Source: Paenibacillus donghaensis (GTDB lineage Bacteria > Bacillota > Bacilli > Paenibacillales > Paenibacillaceae). Taken from it: a stretch of 64,000 bases of DNA. Position 1 is the stretch's first letter. Every line of letters starts with the position of its first letter. The stretch lies in assembly GCF_002192415.1 (NCBI RefSeq), contig NZ_CP021780.1, positions 4,030,001 to 4,094,000 on the forward strand, given 5' to 3'. Position numbers and translations under genes: made by a program. The notes under the pieces were generated by a model, which ran no database searches, was not told the origin of the DNA, and saw nothing but the letters and a program-made list of their open reading frames with translations. Below, piece after piece: positions 24,879 to 32,840 of the stretch.

Positions 24879-26538
24879 TTAAATCTTTTCTCTGTAATCC
24901 TCAATAAATAACTGCATTGTCTTTGTGATTTTAAACTTTGGCTTATATTGCTTCCAATAATTCATATTCAGTGTTCCAATCGCTTCAATCTCAGTGAATA
25001 CTGGAACGCTGTCGAAGTACTCTGAATCAGTCTTAAACTTCATAAGTTGCAGAGTATCACAGTCAATTTTAACGGTGTTGAGGGACTTGCCCATTAGTTT
25101 CTTGTCTGAGATGAATAATCCCTTAATGAGAAATTTGCCCTCTTTAAAATGATTTCCTGTGACACGATAGAACTCAGACAGGTAATTAATTAGTTTTTCA
25201 TCAATCTGGTCAACATCAAATTCTAAATCATAATACATGGAATTGTCTGCTTCAAAATTATCTAACTTCTCATTCAGCTCTTGACGCAATAATTCGAGAT
25301 TTGTTTTGTAGATCTGTAGTCCTCCTGCTGCGGGATGGCCTCCAGTGTAAAATACATTGTCACAGCTATCAAGTAAATCTAACATTGAGAAATCTTCTAG
25401 TCCCCGAAAACTTCCTGCGTATGTATCTTCATTGTCACCTTCGCCAAGTACGATTGCTGGCCTATTAAATGATTTGGACAATTTCTGTCCCACTAATCCA
25501 TTCATCCCTTTACCAAGCGTTGGATCAAATACAATTACGACTTTATCATTCTCGTCGACAAATGGCTTCAACGCTCTTAACGCTTCTGTCTGGACTTCCT
25601 TGCGTCTTTCATTTGCCTTGACAAGTTCTTTTGCTAGTCCTTTAATCTCAGGACTATCCGTATCGCACATCAAAAAGTCAATTGCTAACTTAATATTATC
25701 AAATCTTGTAGCAGCCGTTACAGCAGGGCTTACACCGTACAGAAAATCAGTTGCAGATAGATTATTGAGGTCAAAATTCATAGCCTCAAATAACGTTCTA
25801 AGTCCTGCATGACGTAGGCTTTTAAGAGACAGCTTGGCATAATATCTGTTTTCTAGTTCCATCATCGACATCATATCAGCCATTAGTGAGAATCCTGGCA
25901 AGTCATCGAGTTTATTTGCATAGTATGTATCCATGTAATCGTCTATTACTTGGCAAACTTTAAAAACCAAGAGTCCACCACAAGCATTTTTATTGGGATA
26001 CTCGCAACCATTTTGCTGCGGATTCACCAAAATCGCATATGGATTTTCAACAGTGACACTGTGGTGATCAATAATTAAACAGTCAATCCCTTTAGATGTT
26101 AGCAATTTCATAGTCTCTACATCATTTGATGAGCTGTCTACTGCAATCAAAAGTTTAGTTTGTTTGGGTATCTGCTCAATCAATCCCTCAATTGAATGAC
26201 CTTCAGATCTTTCATTACAGACATAATATACTTCGTCAGTGAAATTCAATAAATACTTATACATAGTCACTAACGAAGTTACTCCATCGTAATCCTAACT
26301 AATCGGGGTCGCCAGTAATCGTAATAGGCTCACGGTTGCGAATAGCCAGAATGATTCGGCTTGCCAATGCATCAATATTTTTAAGTAAATATGAATCACA
26401 AATCACATTAGAGAGTGGATTCAGAAATTGATCAATATTAGTGATTCCATTTAGTTTTGCAAGTTTAGAATATGTATTATCATATGAATCAAACGGTGTA
26501 ACAGGTTTGCGTTGCTTCCATTTCAATGGTTCGATCAC
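24879..26538 (-). CDS. recJ: RecJ-family single-strand DNA exonuclease, reading frame interrupted by 10 nt
   Basis: Two frames encode one RecJ. The 5' part (26538-26299) ends ITITGDPD then TAG; the 3' part (open from 26294 to 24879) begins YDGVTSLVTMYKYL. Together they restore the catalytic DxDxDG motif as GDPDYDG if the 10 nt from 26301 to 26292 are skipped. Other motifs are intact: AVDSSS, DHH at the LIIDHHS site, DLPGFSLMADMMSMMELENR, and DHHA1 GGHPAAGG. The skipped stretch begins with the stop TAG and is flanked by GAT before it and ends with GAT. Family role: 5'-3' degradation of ssDNA in repair and recombination. Either ribosomal bypassing, or a lesion, or two separate subunits. Confidence 0.85.
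26292..26304 (-). other. Candidate translational bypass site in recJ
   Basis: Minus strand order: GAT (26304-26302), stop TAG, TTA, G, GAT (26294-26292), then TAC GAT GGA. Matched take-off and landing codons with a stop immediately after take-off are the layout known from T4 gene 60. Only 10 nt would be skipped. Confidence 0.45.
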
Positions 26539-26553
26539 TCCTTAATACAAATT

Positions 26554-26694
26554 TTATCTAATTGTTATTTTGAATTTTTCAGGCATTGTAATATTGTGGT
26601 AGTTGTTCATTGCAGCCATGAATTTATACGTAAGCTTCTTGCTTTCGCGTCCAGTGAATTTGTCGATGATTCTGATATTTACCTTTCTGTTCAT
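26554..26694 (-). CDS. Small basic protein, 46 aa
   Basis: ATG at 26694 with GGAGAG 7-8 nt upstream, stop at 26554. Basic (MNRKVNIRIIDKFTGRESKK). Ends 15 nt before the recJ start, so probably cotranscribed. Not detected by length-limited gene calling. Confidence 0.65.
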   Translation of the reverse strand: MNRKVNIRIIDKFTGRESKKLTYKFMAAMNNYHNITMPEKFKITIR

Positions 26695-26727
26695 ATCTAT
26701 CACTCTCCAGATCAAATATTTAATTAC

Positions 26728-26907
26728 TTAGTACCTATACTTCACTCTTATTGTAAATTCAGCGTTTTTCATTCGCTCAATCTGACTAATGGCGTCAGTA
26801 ATTTTTTCTTTTATCTTTTTTGATCTACTAAAAAAATAGATTAATTTATATTTTCTAATCCTCTTTTGTAATAATGACTCAGAAGACCAAATATCAATTT
26901 CACTCAT
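26728..26907 (-). CDS. Small basic helical protein, 59 aa
   Basis: ATG at 26907 with GGAGGTGG upstream. Very basic and helical (LLQKRIRKYKLIYFFSRSKKIKEKI). Preceded by a TTTGATCA intercistronic element. Unknown. Confidence 0.68.
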   Translation of the reverse strand: MSEIDIWSSESLLQKRIRKYKLIYFFSRSKKIKEKITDAISQIERMKNAEFTIRVKYRY

Positions 26908-26947
26908 TGTTTACCACCTCCATGATTTGATCAAAGATAAGTTTTAC

Positions 26948-27112
26948 TTAATTATCTATATTGGACGACCTTCCACATCTTCCGCACTCTTCGCATTGAC
27001 TAAGCGATTCTTCGTCCAGACATTGAGAACAAGCGTGTTTAAACCATTCTTCATCTCCCGGTCTAACAAGGAAATCATCTCCGCACTTAGCACAATATAA
27101 TTTTTCAAACAT
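26948..27112 (-). CDS. Small zinc-finger protein, 54 aa
   Basis: ATG at 27112 with GAGGAG 11 nt upstream. Cysteines: CAKCG, then CSQC, then CEECGRCG, enough for one or two zinc sites. Found by reading the gap. Unknown partner. Confidence 0.7.
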   Translation of the reverse strand: MFEKLYCAKCGDDFLVRPGDEEWFKHACSQCLDEESLSQCEECGRCGRSSNIDN

Positions 27113-27130
27113 CTTATGTTTATCTCCTCT

Positions 27131-27352
27131 CTACGTCCAATCAGGATTTAAATAATGAGCCAGTTCACTCACATATTTATCGTTTATGTATTCCGGTGTC
27201 AATCCTTCCATCAAACTTACTACGACTTCATATAGTGCGGTTTTGTAATCTGAATTATCAGCAAAATAAATTGCGCTTATTGCAGCATTTAGTGCTTCTC
27301 TAGCACTACCACTTAGATCATTGTCGATGAAGTTTTTCATTAACTCATCCAT
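27131..27352 (-). CDS. Hypothetical helical protein, 73 aa
   Basis: ATG at 27352 overlapping the previous stop by one base, with GGGAAG upstream. All-helical, acidic, ends LNPDWT. Unknown. Confidence 0.74.
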   Translation of the reverse strand: MDELMKNFIDNDLSGSAREALNAAISAIYFADNSDYKTALYEVVVSLMEGLTPEYINDKYVSELAHYLNPDWT

Positions 27353-27555
27353 TAGCTTCCCATTCTTTCATTGGCTTCATCGATTATTTCGTCAAAAATG
27401 CTCTGAAGATTTTTGGCTTGCTGATTCCATGAACGAATACCTTCTGGAGTAATTTCAATATCGCTATTCTGAAAGGTGGATGATAGATGTTGGATATCAA
27501 TTTGAAACGCTCTAAACCTGTTGAAGAAATTCTGATCTGTATTGATTTTTGCCAT
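27352..27555 (-). CDS. Hypothetical helical protein, 67 aa
   Basis: Start at 27555 (MAKINTDQNFF) after AAGGGGG; the longer frame to 27597 includes that site. Helical, overlaps next gene by one base. Unknown. Confidence 0.72.
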   Translation of the reverse strand: MAKINTDQNFFNRFRAFQIDIQHLSSTFQNSDIEITPEGIRSWNQQAKNLQSIFDEIIDEANERMGS

Positions 27556-27600
27556 TTCATTTTTCCCCCTTAAAATTTGATCAAAGTATGTTTTCATCGC

Positions 27601-27882
27601 CTATTCTTGGATGGCATCGCAGAACACTTTCCATTCTGTCTTCTTATTTCTTTGAACCTTTTTGATCCCCTTGTAATTTTGGCAAGCTCTTACTCCTCCA
27701 GGGAATTCACTAGAATAGATACAAGTACATTCCTCTCTCTTTTCTCCTTTGTTTTTACCAAACAACGATTCCACTTCTCTGCTACCATATTCTCTTTGAA
27801 CTGGACACTCTGATTTCAATACATGAACCTCTTCAGTTCCACCACCAATTGCACAGCAGCTTGAGAAAATTTCTTTCTTCAT
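27601..27882 (-). CDS. Cysteine-rich basic protein, 93 aa
   Basis: ATG after GAGGTG. Seven cysteines in scattered SSCCAIG, ECTCIYSS, ACQNYKG positions; basic C terminus. Possibly metal-binding. Unknown. Confidence 0.74.
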   Translation of the reverse strand: MKKEIFSSCCAIGGGTEEVHVLKSECPVQREYGSREVESLFGKNKGEKREECTCIYSSEFPGGVRACQNYKGIKKVQRNKKTEWKVFCDAIQE

Positions 27883-27910
27883 TATTTCACCTCATCATTT
27901 GTTTAGAGCT

Positions 27911-28213
27911 TTAGTATTCGTCATTGTATTTAACAAATTCATCTTCAGCACCTTCAAATGCTCTCTCGTATACACTGTCAAGCATTGTCACGATAAAATT
28001 GTCACCTGATTCAGTGTCTGCCTCATCGAGCAGATTTTCAATTAACCACTTAGCAAACTCTTTCCGTTTACCACGTCGAATTTTTGCTTCGTTCCAATTA
28101 TTTGGGCTTGCATTAAAACCTCTTACAAGATTGCTGATAGGCATCTCAATAATTACTTTTTCATTTGTTGATCTTACTGTAAAACCTGTAATGTTCTTAT
28201 CTTCAATTTTCAT
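27911..28213 (-). CDS. Hypothetical protein, 100 aa
   Basis: ATG at 28213 (MKIEDKNITGF) with AAGGGTGAG 9 nt upstream; a GTG four codons upstream overlaps the site. Conserved-looking small phage protein with KRKEFAKWLIENLLDEAD helix. Unknown. Confidence 0.74.
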   Translation of the reverse strand: MKIEDKNITGFTVRSTNEKVIIEMPISNLVRGFNASPNNWNEAKIRRGKRKEFAKWLIENLLDEADTESGDNFIVTMLDSVYERAFEGAEDEFVKYNDEY

Positions 28214-28245
28214 TAATGAACTCACCCTTCTTCTGGGATATATAT

Positions 28246-28572
28246 TTACATTTTTTTGTTTCCATGTTTATACGGTCTGCTTAGGTTGTACTTCATTTTT
28301 TCCTCGATTGCTGATTCTAAATCAATCTTATAATAGCCACAAGCATCAAAAATCCTAATAATTACATCAGCAAACTCGATGGGAATGCCACAAGGTTTTT
28401 CATCTACATAAAATACATTATCGTATTCTTTACCATTTCGATGATCCTCAATTGCTTCAGAAAGCTCACTGTGCATAAGTGAAATTAGTTCACCAAAACT
28501 CTTAGGATTTTCCCACCAGCCATGATCAATAGCATTCTGATGAGCATCACTCACCAAATTATTAATATTCAT
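28246..28572 (-). CDS. MazG-like nucleotide pyrophosphohydrolase
   Basis: 108 aa. MSELSEAIEDHR-type first motif (LMHSELSEAIEDHR), then GIPIEFADVIIRIFDACGYYKIDLESAI (second EFADxxIR motif) and NLSRPYKHGNKKM tail typical of short phage MazG proteins. Hydrolyses non-canonical or excess NTPs; phage versions may also blunt (p)ppGpp or starvation signalling. Weak ribosome-binding site (GATGGA). Confidence 0.88.
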   Translation of the reverse strand: MNINNLVSDAHQNAIDHGWWENPKSFGELISLMHSELSEAIEDHRNGKEYDNVFYVDEKPCGIPIEFADVIIRIFDACGYYKIDLESAIEEKMKYNLSRPYKHGNKKM

Positions 28573-28634
28573 TCCATCAACTCTTTCATATGTATTTTCA
28601 ACTCATGAAACTATTCTTTCATCAACACTCTCTA

Positions 28635-29180
28635 CTAACCAACATAATTAGCAAACTCATTGCCTCTATCGCAAAACTCTTTAACCATCACCCTCACCAA
28701 TCCAAATGACATACCTGAGTGACCTTGGCGCTCAATTTCTTTTTTTGCATCTTCGAGGCTACCATCTTCATTTAAAATTCTGACAATGTCCAAGCAGCAT
28801 CCCAATTCCATGCCATGGTATAGATCGTTAAGTCTAACAGGGACAATCTTATCCCAATAATCCCATTTATCTTGGTCTAGCACTTGTCTACCTCTTACTT
28901 TCCACTCTCCAATAAGAGAAGGGATACTTTCTTTGAATTCAGCTTCTCTCTTCTCAGAATCCTCTCTCCATTTTCGTTGCGATTCGTCAAATTCATCTTT
29001 CGTCTTACCGATGATTTCTTTATATGCTCCGTCCATCGTAACAGTGTCTGAATATAGGGTGGTTCCATTAAATTCACCACATGCTAAGATGCCTTTATCC
29101 TTATATTCTAATAATTTGTGAACAGCACTCTCAATTGTGTTTTCCCAAGAAAATTCGATCTTCAAATATTGATTTTCCAA
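28635..29180 (-). CDS. Hypothetical protein, 181 aa
   Basis: Not recognised. N-terminal alpha/beta region with GILACGEFNGTTLYSD, a charged coiled-coil-like middle (residues 55-90), and a C-terminal helix pair. The ATG at 29180 is preceded by GGAGGACAA. Confidence 0.78.
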   Translation of the reverse strand: MENQYLKIEFSWENTIESAVHKLLEYKDKGILACGEFNGTTLYSDTVTMDGAYKEIIGKTKDEFDESQRKWREDSEKREAEFKESIPSLIGEWKVRGRQVLDQDKWDYWDKIVPVRLNDLYHGMELGCCLDIVRILNEDGSLEDAKKEIERQGHSGMSFGLVRVMVKEFCDRGNEFANYVG

Positions 29181-29220
29181 AATATTGTCCTCCTCAAGTA
29201 GTTAGTTATGGATCGAATTG

Positions 29221-29601
29221 CTATTTAATCTGCAAACTTAAAACAGGAATGGTTCCCCTAACAGACAGCTCAATTTCTCCCGTTTCAAATGCCTGGAGAT
29301 ACTTATCAATCTGCTCTTGATCATCAAATTTGTAGTCAAACCCAATCCATCCAAAAATCATGTTGTCTACACCGCAATGAAACTTTCCTCCAACCATTTG
29401 ATTGTACCGTATGCCACCCCAAGGCTTCTTTTCACACACTGAGTACCGCAGTTTACCAAAATTGTTGCGGATCATCACGAAGTAGTTATCCGATACACCC
29501 ATTACTCGCATCGGCTTCTTCCAATCGTTAACCCTAATGAGATTACCGATACTTACAGTATCCAGAATTTCTTTTGTTATGTTCTCATGTATCAAGCTCA
29601 T
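29221..29601 (-). CDS. Hypothetical protein, 126 aa
   Basis: AAAGGAG is followed by TTG and then ATG (29601); a TTG three codons later has better spacing, so the start is uncertain by a few codons. Beta-rich (GKLRYSVCEKKPWGGIRYNQ). Resembles DUF-type conserved phage proteins; not assigned. Confidence 0.75.
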   Translation of the reverse strand: MSLIHENITKEILDTVSIGNLIRVNDWKKPMRVMGVSDNYFVMIRNNFGKLRYSVCEKKPWGGIRYNQMVGGKFHCGVDNMIFGWIGFDYKFDDQEQIDKYLQAFETGEIELSVRGTIPVLSLQIK

Positions 29602-29645
29602 CAACTCCTTTCACGTTATTTAGAATCTCTACATTACGCATTTTT

Positions 29646-29771
29646 TTATTTTTCTAACTTTTTTACAAGCCTTTTTAGTTGAAACTCTTTGACAAACGTT
29701 TTGATTTTTTCATATAGAAGTCTGATTTTCAAGCATTGTGTTTTTAGTTTTTCGTAGTAAAGTCTCAACAT
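29646..29771 (-). CDS. Small basic helical peptide, 41 aa
   Basis: ATG at 29771, with AGGAG about 15 nt upstream, stop at 29646. Lys/Leu-rich amphipathic helix. The spacing is poor, so this is a weak call. A further 18-codon frame follows and overlaps the 29601 start. Confidence 0.45.
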   Translation of the reverse strand: MLRLYYEKLKTQCLKIRLLYEKIKTFVKEFQLKRLVKKLEK

Positions 29772-29833
29772 AATAGCAACCCTCACTCCTATGTGCAGTA
29801 CACGTCTACTTGTAACCCCATAAAACTTTTATT

Positions 29834-29980
29834 TCACTTTGAACTGACTTTAATTCTAATTGTTCCTTTTTCGTAATCTGAGTCAGTATGAACCTTATAC
29901 TTTTCATTCGTTTGTGTGTGTTTTATAATCTCTTTCCAAATCGCTTCATCAAGCTCTTCAATGAATTTTTCTTTACTCAC
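29834..29980 (-). CDS. Small hypothetical protein, 48 aa
   Basis: GTG at 29980 with GGGGGGG 6-8 nt upstream, stop at 29834. Begins MSKEKFIEELDEAIWKE; C-terminal half is a predicted beta hairpin. Found by reading the 29605-30031 gap. Confidence 0.65.
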   Translation of the reverse strand: MSKEKFIEELDEAIWKEIIKHTQTNEKYKVHTDSDYEKGTIRIKVSSK

Positions 29981-30031
29981 AATAATCCCCCCCTTCCTTA
30001 TGAAATTCTAATTTGACTAAGTCTTATAGAT

Positions 30032-30265
30032 TTAAACTGACCTTCCATTGTCTACTCGTGTTAAAGTTTCAATCAAAAGCAAACGCTCGTCTTCATCAAT
30101 TTCTCTTGATACAAAAGTAATCCCATTATCGTCTACCAGTTCAACGTAAACACCATCTTTTGCATTTCCATAAAAATCAACTCTGCGATTGTCTCCCATT
30201 GGTATTTGCATATTCAGCCACCTCTTCCATTCTCCCTTAATGTGTATTTCGGAGCCAACTCTCAC
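30032..30265 (-). CDS. Small beta-rich protein, 77 aa
   Basis: GTG at 30265 close to CGGAG; a later ATG is possible. Beta-rich with acidic C-terminal helix. First gene after operon-head element E (30310-30327). Confidence 0.66.
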   Translation of the reverse strand: MRVGSEIHIKGEWKRWLNMQIPMGDNRRVDFYGNAKDGVYVELVDDNGITFVSREIDEDERLLLIETLTRVDNGRSV

Positions 30266-30309
30266 TGACTCCGCGTTATCAGTCCTTATTATAATTTTGT
30301 TTATGTATT

Positions 30310-30327
30310 TATATGTTTACTTGTAAA
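30310..30327 (-). promoter_or_regulatory. 18-bp operon-head element, copy E
   Basis: Minus strand TTTACAAGTAAACATATA then AATACATAA. The TAA stop of the 30317 gene is inside the element. Confidence 0.48.
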
Positions 30328-30583
30328 AGGCTGTGTCGATAACTCCCCATCCACTAAACTCAATACCGTCTTCATCCATAATGTATATGTCACCGTTCGA
30401 AAAAATATCGTTTCCATACCTTCGACCAATCTCATATAGTTCACCTTCGTTGAAATTACATCCTCTTAGCTTCTTATATTGATTAGACACTATCAATATG
30501 TGAGTGGCACCATCCATATCCTCCGTTTCAGAAAGTTTCTTTCCTTCTTTCGATATTGCACATGCTTTAGACAATACGATCAT
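30317..30583 (-). CDS. Hypothetical protein, 88 aa
   Basis: ATG at 30583 with AAGGGA upstream. Mixed alpha/beta, ends GWGVIDTAFYK. Stop codon lies within element E. Preceded by element F, so it may be a single-gene unit. Unknown. Confidence 0.75.
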   Translation of the reverse strand: MIVLSKACAISKEGKKLSETEDMDGATHILIVSNQYKKLRGCNFNEGELYEIGRRYGNDIFSNGDIYIMDEDGIEFSGWGVIDTAFYK

Positions 30584-30642
30584 TCCCTTCTCATGTCCTG
30601 TTCTTATTATATTCTCTTAGTTATTAATTTGCAACTAATATT

Positions 30643-30660
30643 TATATGTTTACTTTATAA
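30643..30660 (-). promoter_or_regulatory. 18-bp operon-head element, copy F
   Basis: Minus strand exact consensus TTATAAAGTAAACATATA then AATATTAG. Lies between the terminator at 30702-30730 and the 30583 gene, which is the expected place for a promoter. Confidence 0.55.
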
Positions 30661-30701
30661 ATTTAGTTTGTGAGATATTTATTAATGATAATATCTTGGT
30701 C

Positions 30702-30730
30702 AAAAAACCCTTATTTATTCAAGGTTTTTT
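30702..30730 (-). terminator. Intrinsic terminator with U-run
   Basis: Minus strand AAAAAACCTTG, loop, AAGGGTTTTTT. The stem is 8 bp followed by six T. The stop codon of the 30711 gene lies in the loop. Strongest member of the hairpin family. Confidence 0.7.
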
Positions 30731-31037
30731 CTTTCTCTAAAATATCAATTGCGGCCATAATTATAGCAAATGGCATTGTCTCTTGTACTTCAACTTTTGA
30801 TTCCTTATTGTTTTTACAATTCCAGAAGTTTGCCAAATACCAGACTCTACCCGACATCTCAATTCGAGGCCACCAATCACGACTAATCATCTCATCCACA
30901 ACAAGTCTCATTCCTTCCCAAGTTGATGAATATTGTGGAATGTGACCAAATGAACCATCTATATTAAGACAAGTTGTGAGCGATATGTAGTTAATTAAAT
31001 TGGCAAATTTTCCGTCTAACTCTTTTCCTGGTTCCAT
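30711..31037 (-). CDS. NinX/DUF2591-like phage protein, 108 aa
   Basis: ATG after AAAGGAGG. Layout resembles DUF2591/NinX proteins: a YSSTWEGMRLVVDEMISRDWWPRIEM segment corresponds to the 'YSPSTNW..GGPLIE' region and the C terminus MPFAIIMAAIDILE to the usual 'A...A..A' end. Similarity is partial. Function of that family is unknown. Terminator follows the gene. Confidence 0.6.
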   Translation of the reverse strand: MEPGKELDGKFANLINYISLTTCLNIDGSFGHIPQYSSTWEGMRLVVDEMISRDWWPRIEMSGRVWYLANFWNCKNNKESKVEVQETMPFAIIMAAIDILEKEKTLNK

Positions 31038-31040
31038 AAT

Positions 31041-31460
31041 CTATGCCTCCTTTTTTCTTGAGAACAACGTCTTAAAAGAAAACTCTTCATCATAATTTAG
31101 ACATCTGTCATCGCTTCCTGGATCATATCTACAACGCAATGTAGCAGTCAATGTTCCATTGTTGTTTCTGCAACCCTTACAGGCGAAAGATTCCAGTATT
31201 TTTATTTCAGCCAGATTCAATAAATCTAGTCCGACTTCTTTTATCTTCATATATTCACTTAAGTTGACAAGGCGCTTCTGTAAACTTTCCCCTTCGATAA
31301 TATTGAATCTGTGGTATCTTGTTGGTTCATGACAGACAATAATTTCTTTATTATCAATGTGTTTTTGTAATTCTTCAATGCTGTCAACTTGATAAATGAC
31401 ATATGTATCTTGTGTCCTGCCACCAAATGCATGTTCTCCATAAGCATTAATGATTATCAT
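31041..31460 (-). CDS. Hypothetical protein with C-terminal cysteine cluster, 139 aa
   Basis: ATG after AAAAGGGAG. C-terminal CKGCRNN...RCRYD...RCLNYDEEF looks like a metal or disulphide cluster; the N-terminal half is alpha/beta. Ends 4 nt before the 31037 gene. Unknown. Confidence 0.76.
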   Translation of the reverse strand: MIIINAYGEHAFGGRTQDTYVIYQVDSIEELQKHIDNKEIIVCHEPTRYHRFNIIEGESLQKRLVNLSEYMKIKEVGLDLLNLAEIKILESFACKGCRNNNGTLTATLRCRYDPGSDDRCLNYDEEFSFKTLFSRKKEA

Positions 31461-31520
31461 TATTTCACTCCCTTTTAATGTTTTGATAAAACCTATATTT
31501 TACAATGTTTTTAGTTCTAA

Positions 31521-31544
31521 AAAACCCTTATAAATCAACGTTTT
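31521..31544 (-). terminator. Intrinsic terminator-like hairpin
   Basis: Minus strand AAAACGTTGATTTATAAGGG then TTTTTT. Sequence GATTTATAAGGGTTTT is shared exactly with the hairpin at 1093, and both contain the stop codon of the preceding gene. Confidence 0.6.
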
Positions 31545-31716
31545 CTCGATCTCGTTTTGATAATTCATCCATCATTTCGTCCAAGATCTCATCTGTGAGT
31601 CCATTCCTGGATTTCCAGTCGTCAAAAAATAACTTAAGAGTGGGATGTGATAAGTCCCACCATGAAAGATTGTTAAATGCATCAAGTTGCTCCTCGGTAT
31701 ATCTCTTATTTTCCAT
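31528..31716 (-). CDS. Small acidic helical protein, 62 aa
   Basis: ATG at 31716 with GAGGG upstream. Contains WWDLSHPTLKLFFDDWKSRNG. Last gene of the primase unit; terminator overlaps its end. Unknown. Confidence 0.74.
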   Translation of the reverse strand: MENKRYTEEQLDAFNNLSWWDLSHPTLKLFFDDWKSRNGLTDEILDEMMDELSKRDRENVDL

Positions 31717-31728
31717 TACATACCCTCA

Positions 31729-32805
31729 CTAATTATGTATTTTGAATTTGTACTCGCTATATAGCCTCTTAAACACCACTTCCCCTAAATCAGTAGGACT
31801 ATCTTTATTGCTAAACATTCCATCCCTATCCCAAAGAGCATATACATTTCTGGTCTTACCAAACTTAGCCCCCTGCTTTTTTACAGCTTCAATTGATTTA
31901 TCTTTATCTAAAGCTATAATTATATCGATCTCAATTCCAAGACCTTTAATCATACTAACTTGCCAGTCACTTAAATCATCCCCACTTATAGCTACACAAT
32001 TCCGAAAACCATATTGACTACTCAGCCATGTACTCTTTTCACCTTCGTATATCAGCACCTCCTTATTCTCAATAATATAAAATAAAGCACGATGCCAATT
32101 ATACAATTCAACCATCTTGTTAAAGTTAATAAGATAGAGGAACTTATAAATATCTCGTTCCTCGTAATCATCAAAAATTGTTCTACCTTTGATAGACACA
32201 ATATCCCCGTAACTATTGTGAATAGGATAAATGATTCTTTGACTTTTAATATCGTATCCAACTTGGAATTCTATTTGTGTCAAATAATTAATACCTTCGT
32301 TAATGTATAGTAAATGTGGAACCATGATGAATTGACTCAAAATATCATCGCCATATATTTGATTCTCTATGTGGTCAAGATTCCGTTTCTTTTTTCTCTG
32401 TTTTTTGACCTCTCTAAGCCATTTAAGATGATCTGATGTGGGCAATGGGGTATACGATTCATTTAAGAACTCTGTATACCCCAGTTTTTCACATATCCAC
32501 CGCTTAGACTTAGGTAAATTGCTTCGTCTTTCTTCTTCAAGAAATTTATCAAATACTATGTATGAGACCAATCCATATATATCAATATCTGATTCTCCAA
32601 GCGTTCTGATTCTGCTAGACATGCTCTCATTTAGGTAGACCTGAACAGACCTTTTATTTGGAGACTCAAACTTATTGGGAAGTTGTGCCTCGTAGCGATT
32701 ATTTTTCTTCTCTACATGTTCACAATCCATCAGTTCAAGTAATTCTCCAACTTTTTCATCTGTTAATATTTTCTCTTTGATCAACTTTAAATCATTATTG
32801 CTCAT
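31729..32805 (-). CDS. DnaG-type primase (TOPRIM domain)
   Basis: 358 aa. C-terminal TOPRIM: EVLIYEGEKSTWLSSQYG (motif with catalytic Glu), CVAISGDDLSDWQ and IDIIIALDKDKSIEAVKKQG (DxD). The N-terminal zinc-finger domain of cellular DnaG is absent or unrecognisable, as in many phage primases. Makes RNA primers for lagging-strand synthesis. Lies 35 nt downstream of the helicase, the typical primase-helicase pair. Confidence 0.88.
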   Translation of the reverse strand: MSNNDLKLIKEKILTDEKVGELLELMDCEHVEKKNNRYEAQLPNKFESPNKRSVQVYLNESMSSRIRTLGESDIDIYGLVSYIVFDKFLEEERRSNLPKSKRWICEKLGYTEFLNESYTPLPTSDHLKWLREVKKQRKKKRNLDHIENQIYGDDILSQFIMVPHLLYINEGINYLTQIEFQVGYDIKSQRIIYPIHNSYGDIVSIKGRTIFDDYEERDIYKFLYLINFNKMVELYNWHRALFYIIENKEVLIYEGEKSTWLSSQYGFRNCVAISGDDLSDWQVSMIKGLGIEIDIIIALDKDKSIEAVKKQGAKFGKTRNVYALWDRDGMFSNKDSPTDLGEVVFKRLYSEYKFKIHN

Positions 32806-32840
32806 TTAAGCTCCCCCATAGGAGTATTTACTGCTATGTA

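Noticed and set aside
25357..25812. Plus-strand frame of 151 codons inside recJ
   Set aside because: Fully antisense to conserved RecJ motifs; a shadow.
26292..26304. Group I intron or intein in recJ
   Set aside because: Only 10 extra bases are present, far too short for either element.
27924..28358. Plus-strand frame of 144 codons
   Set aside because: Antisense to the MazG-like gene and its neighbour; no start signal.
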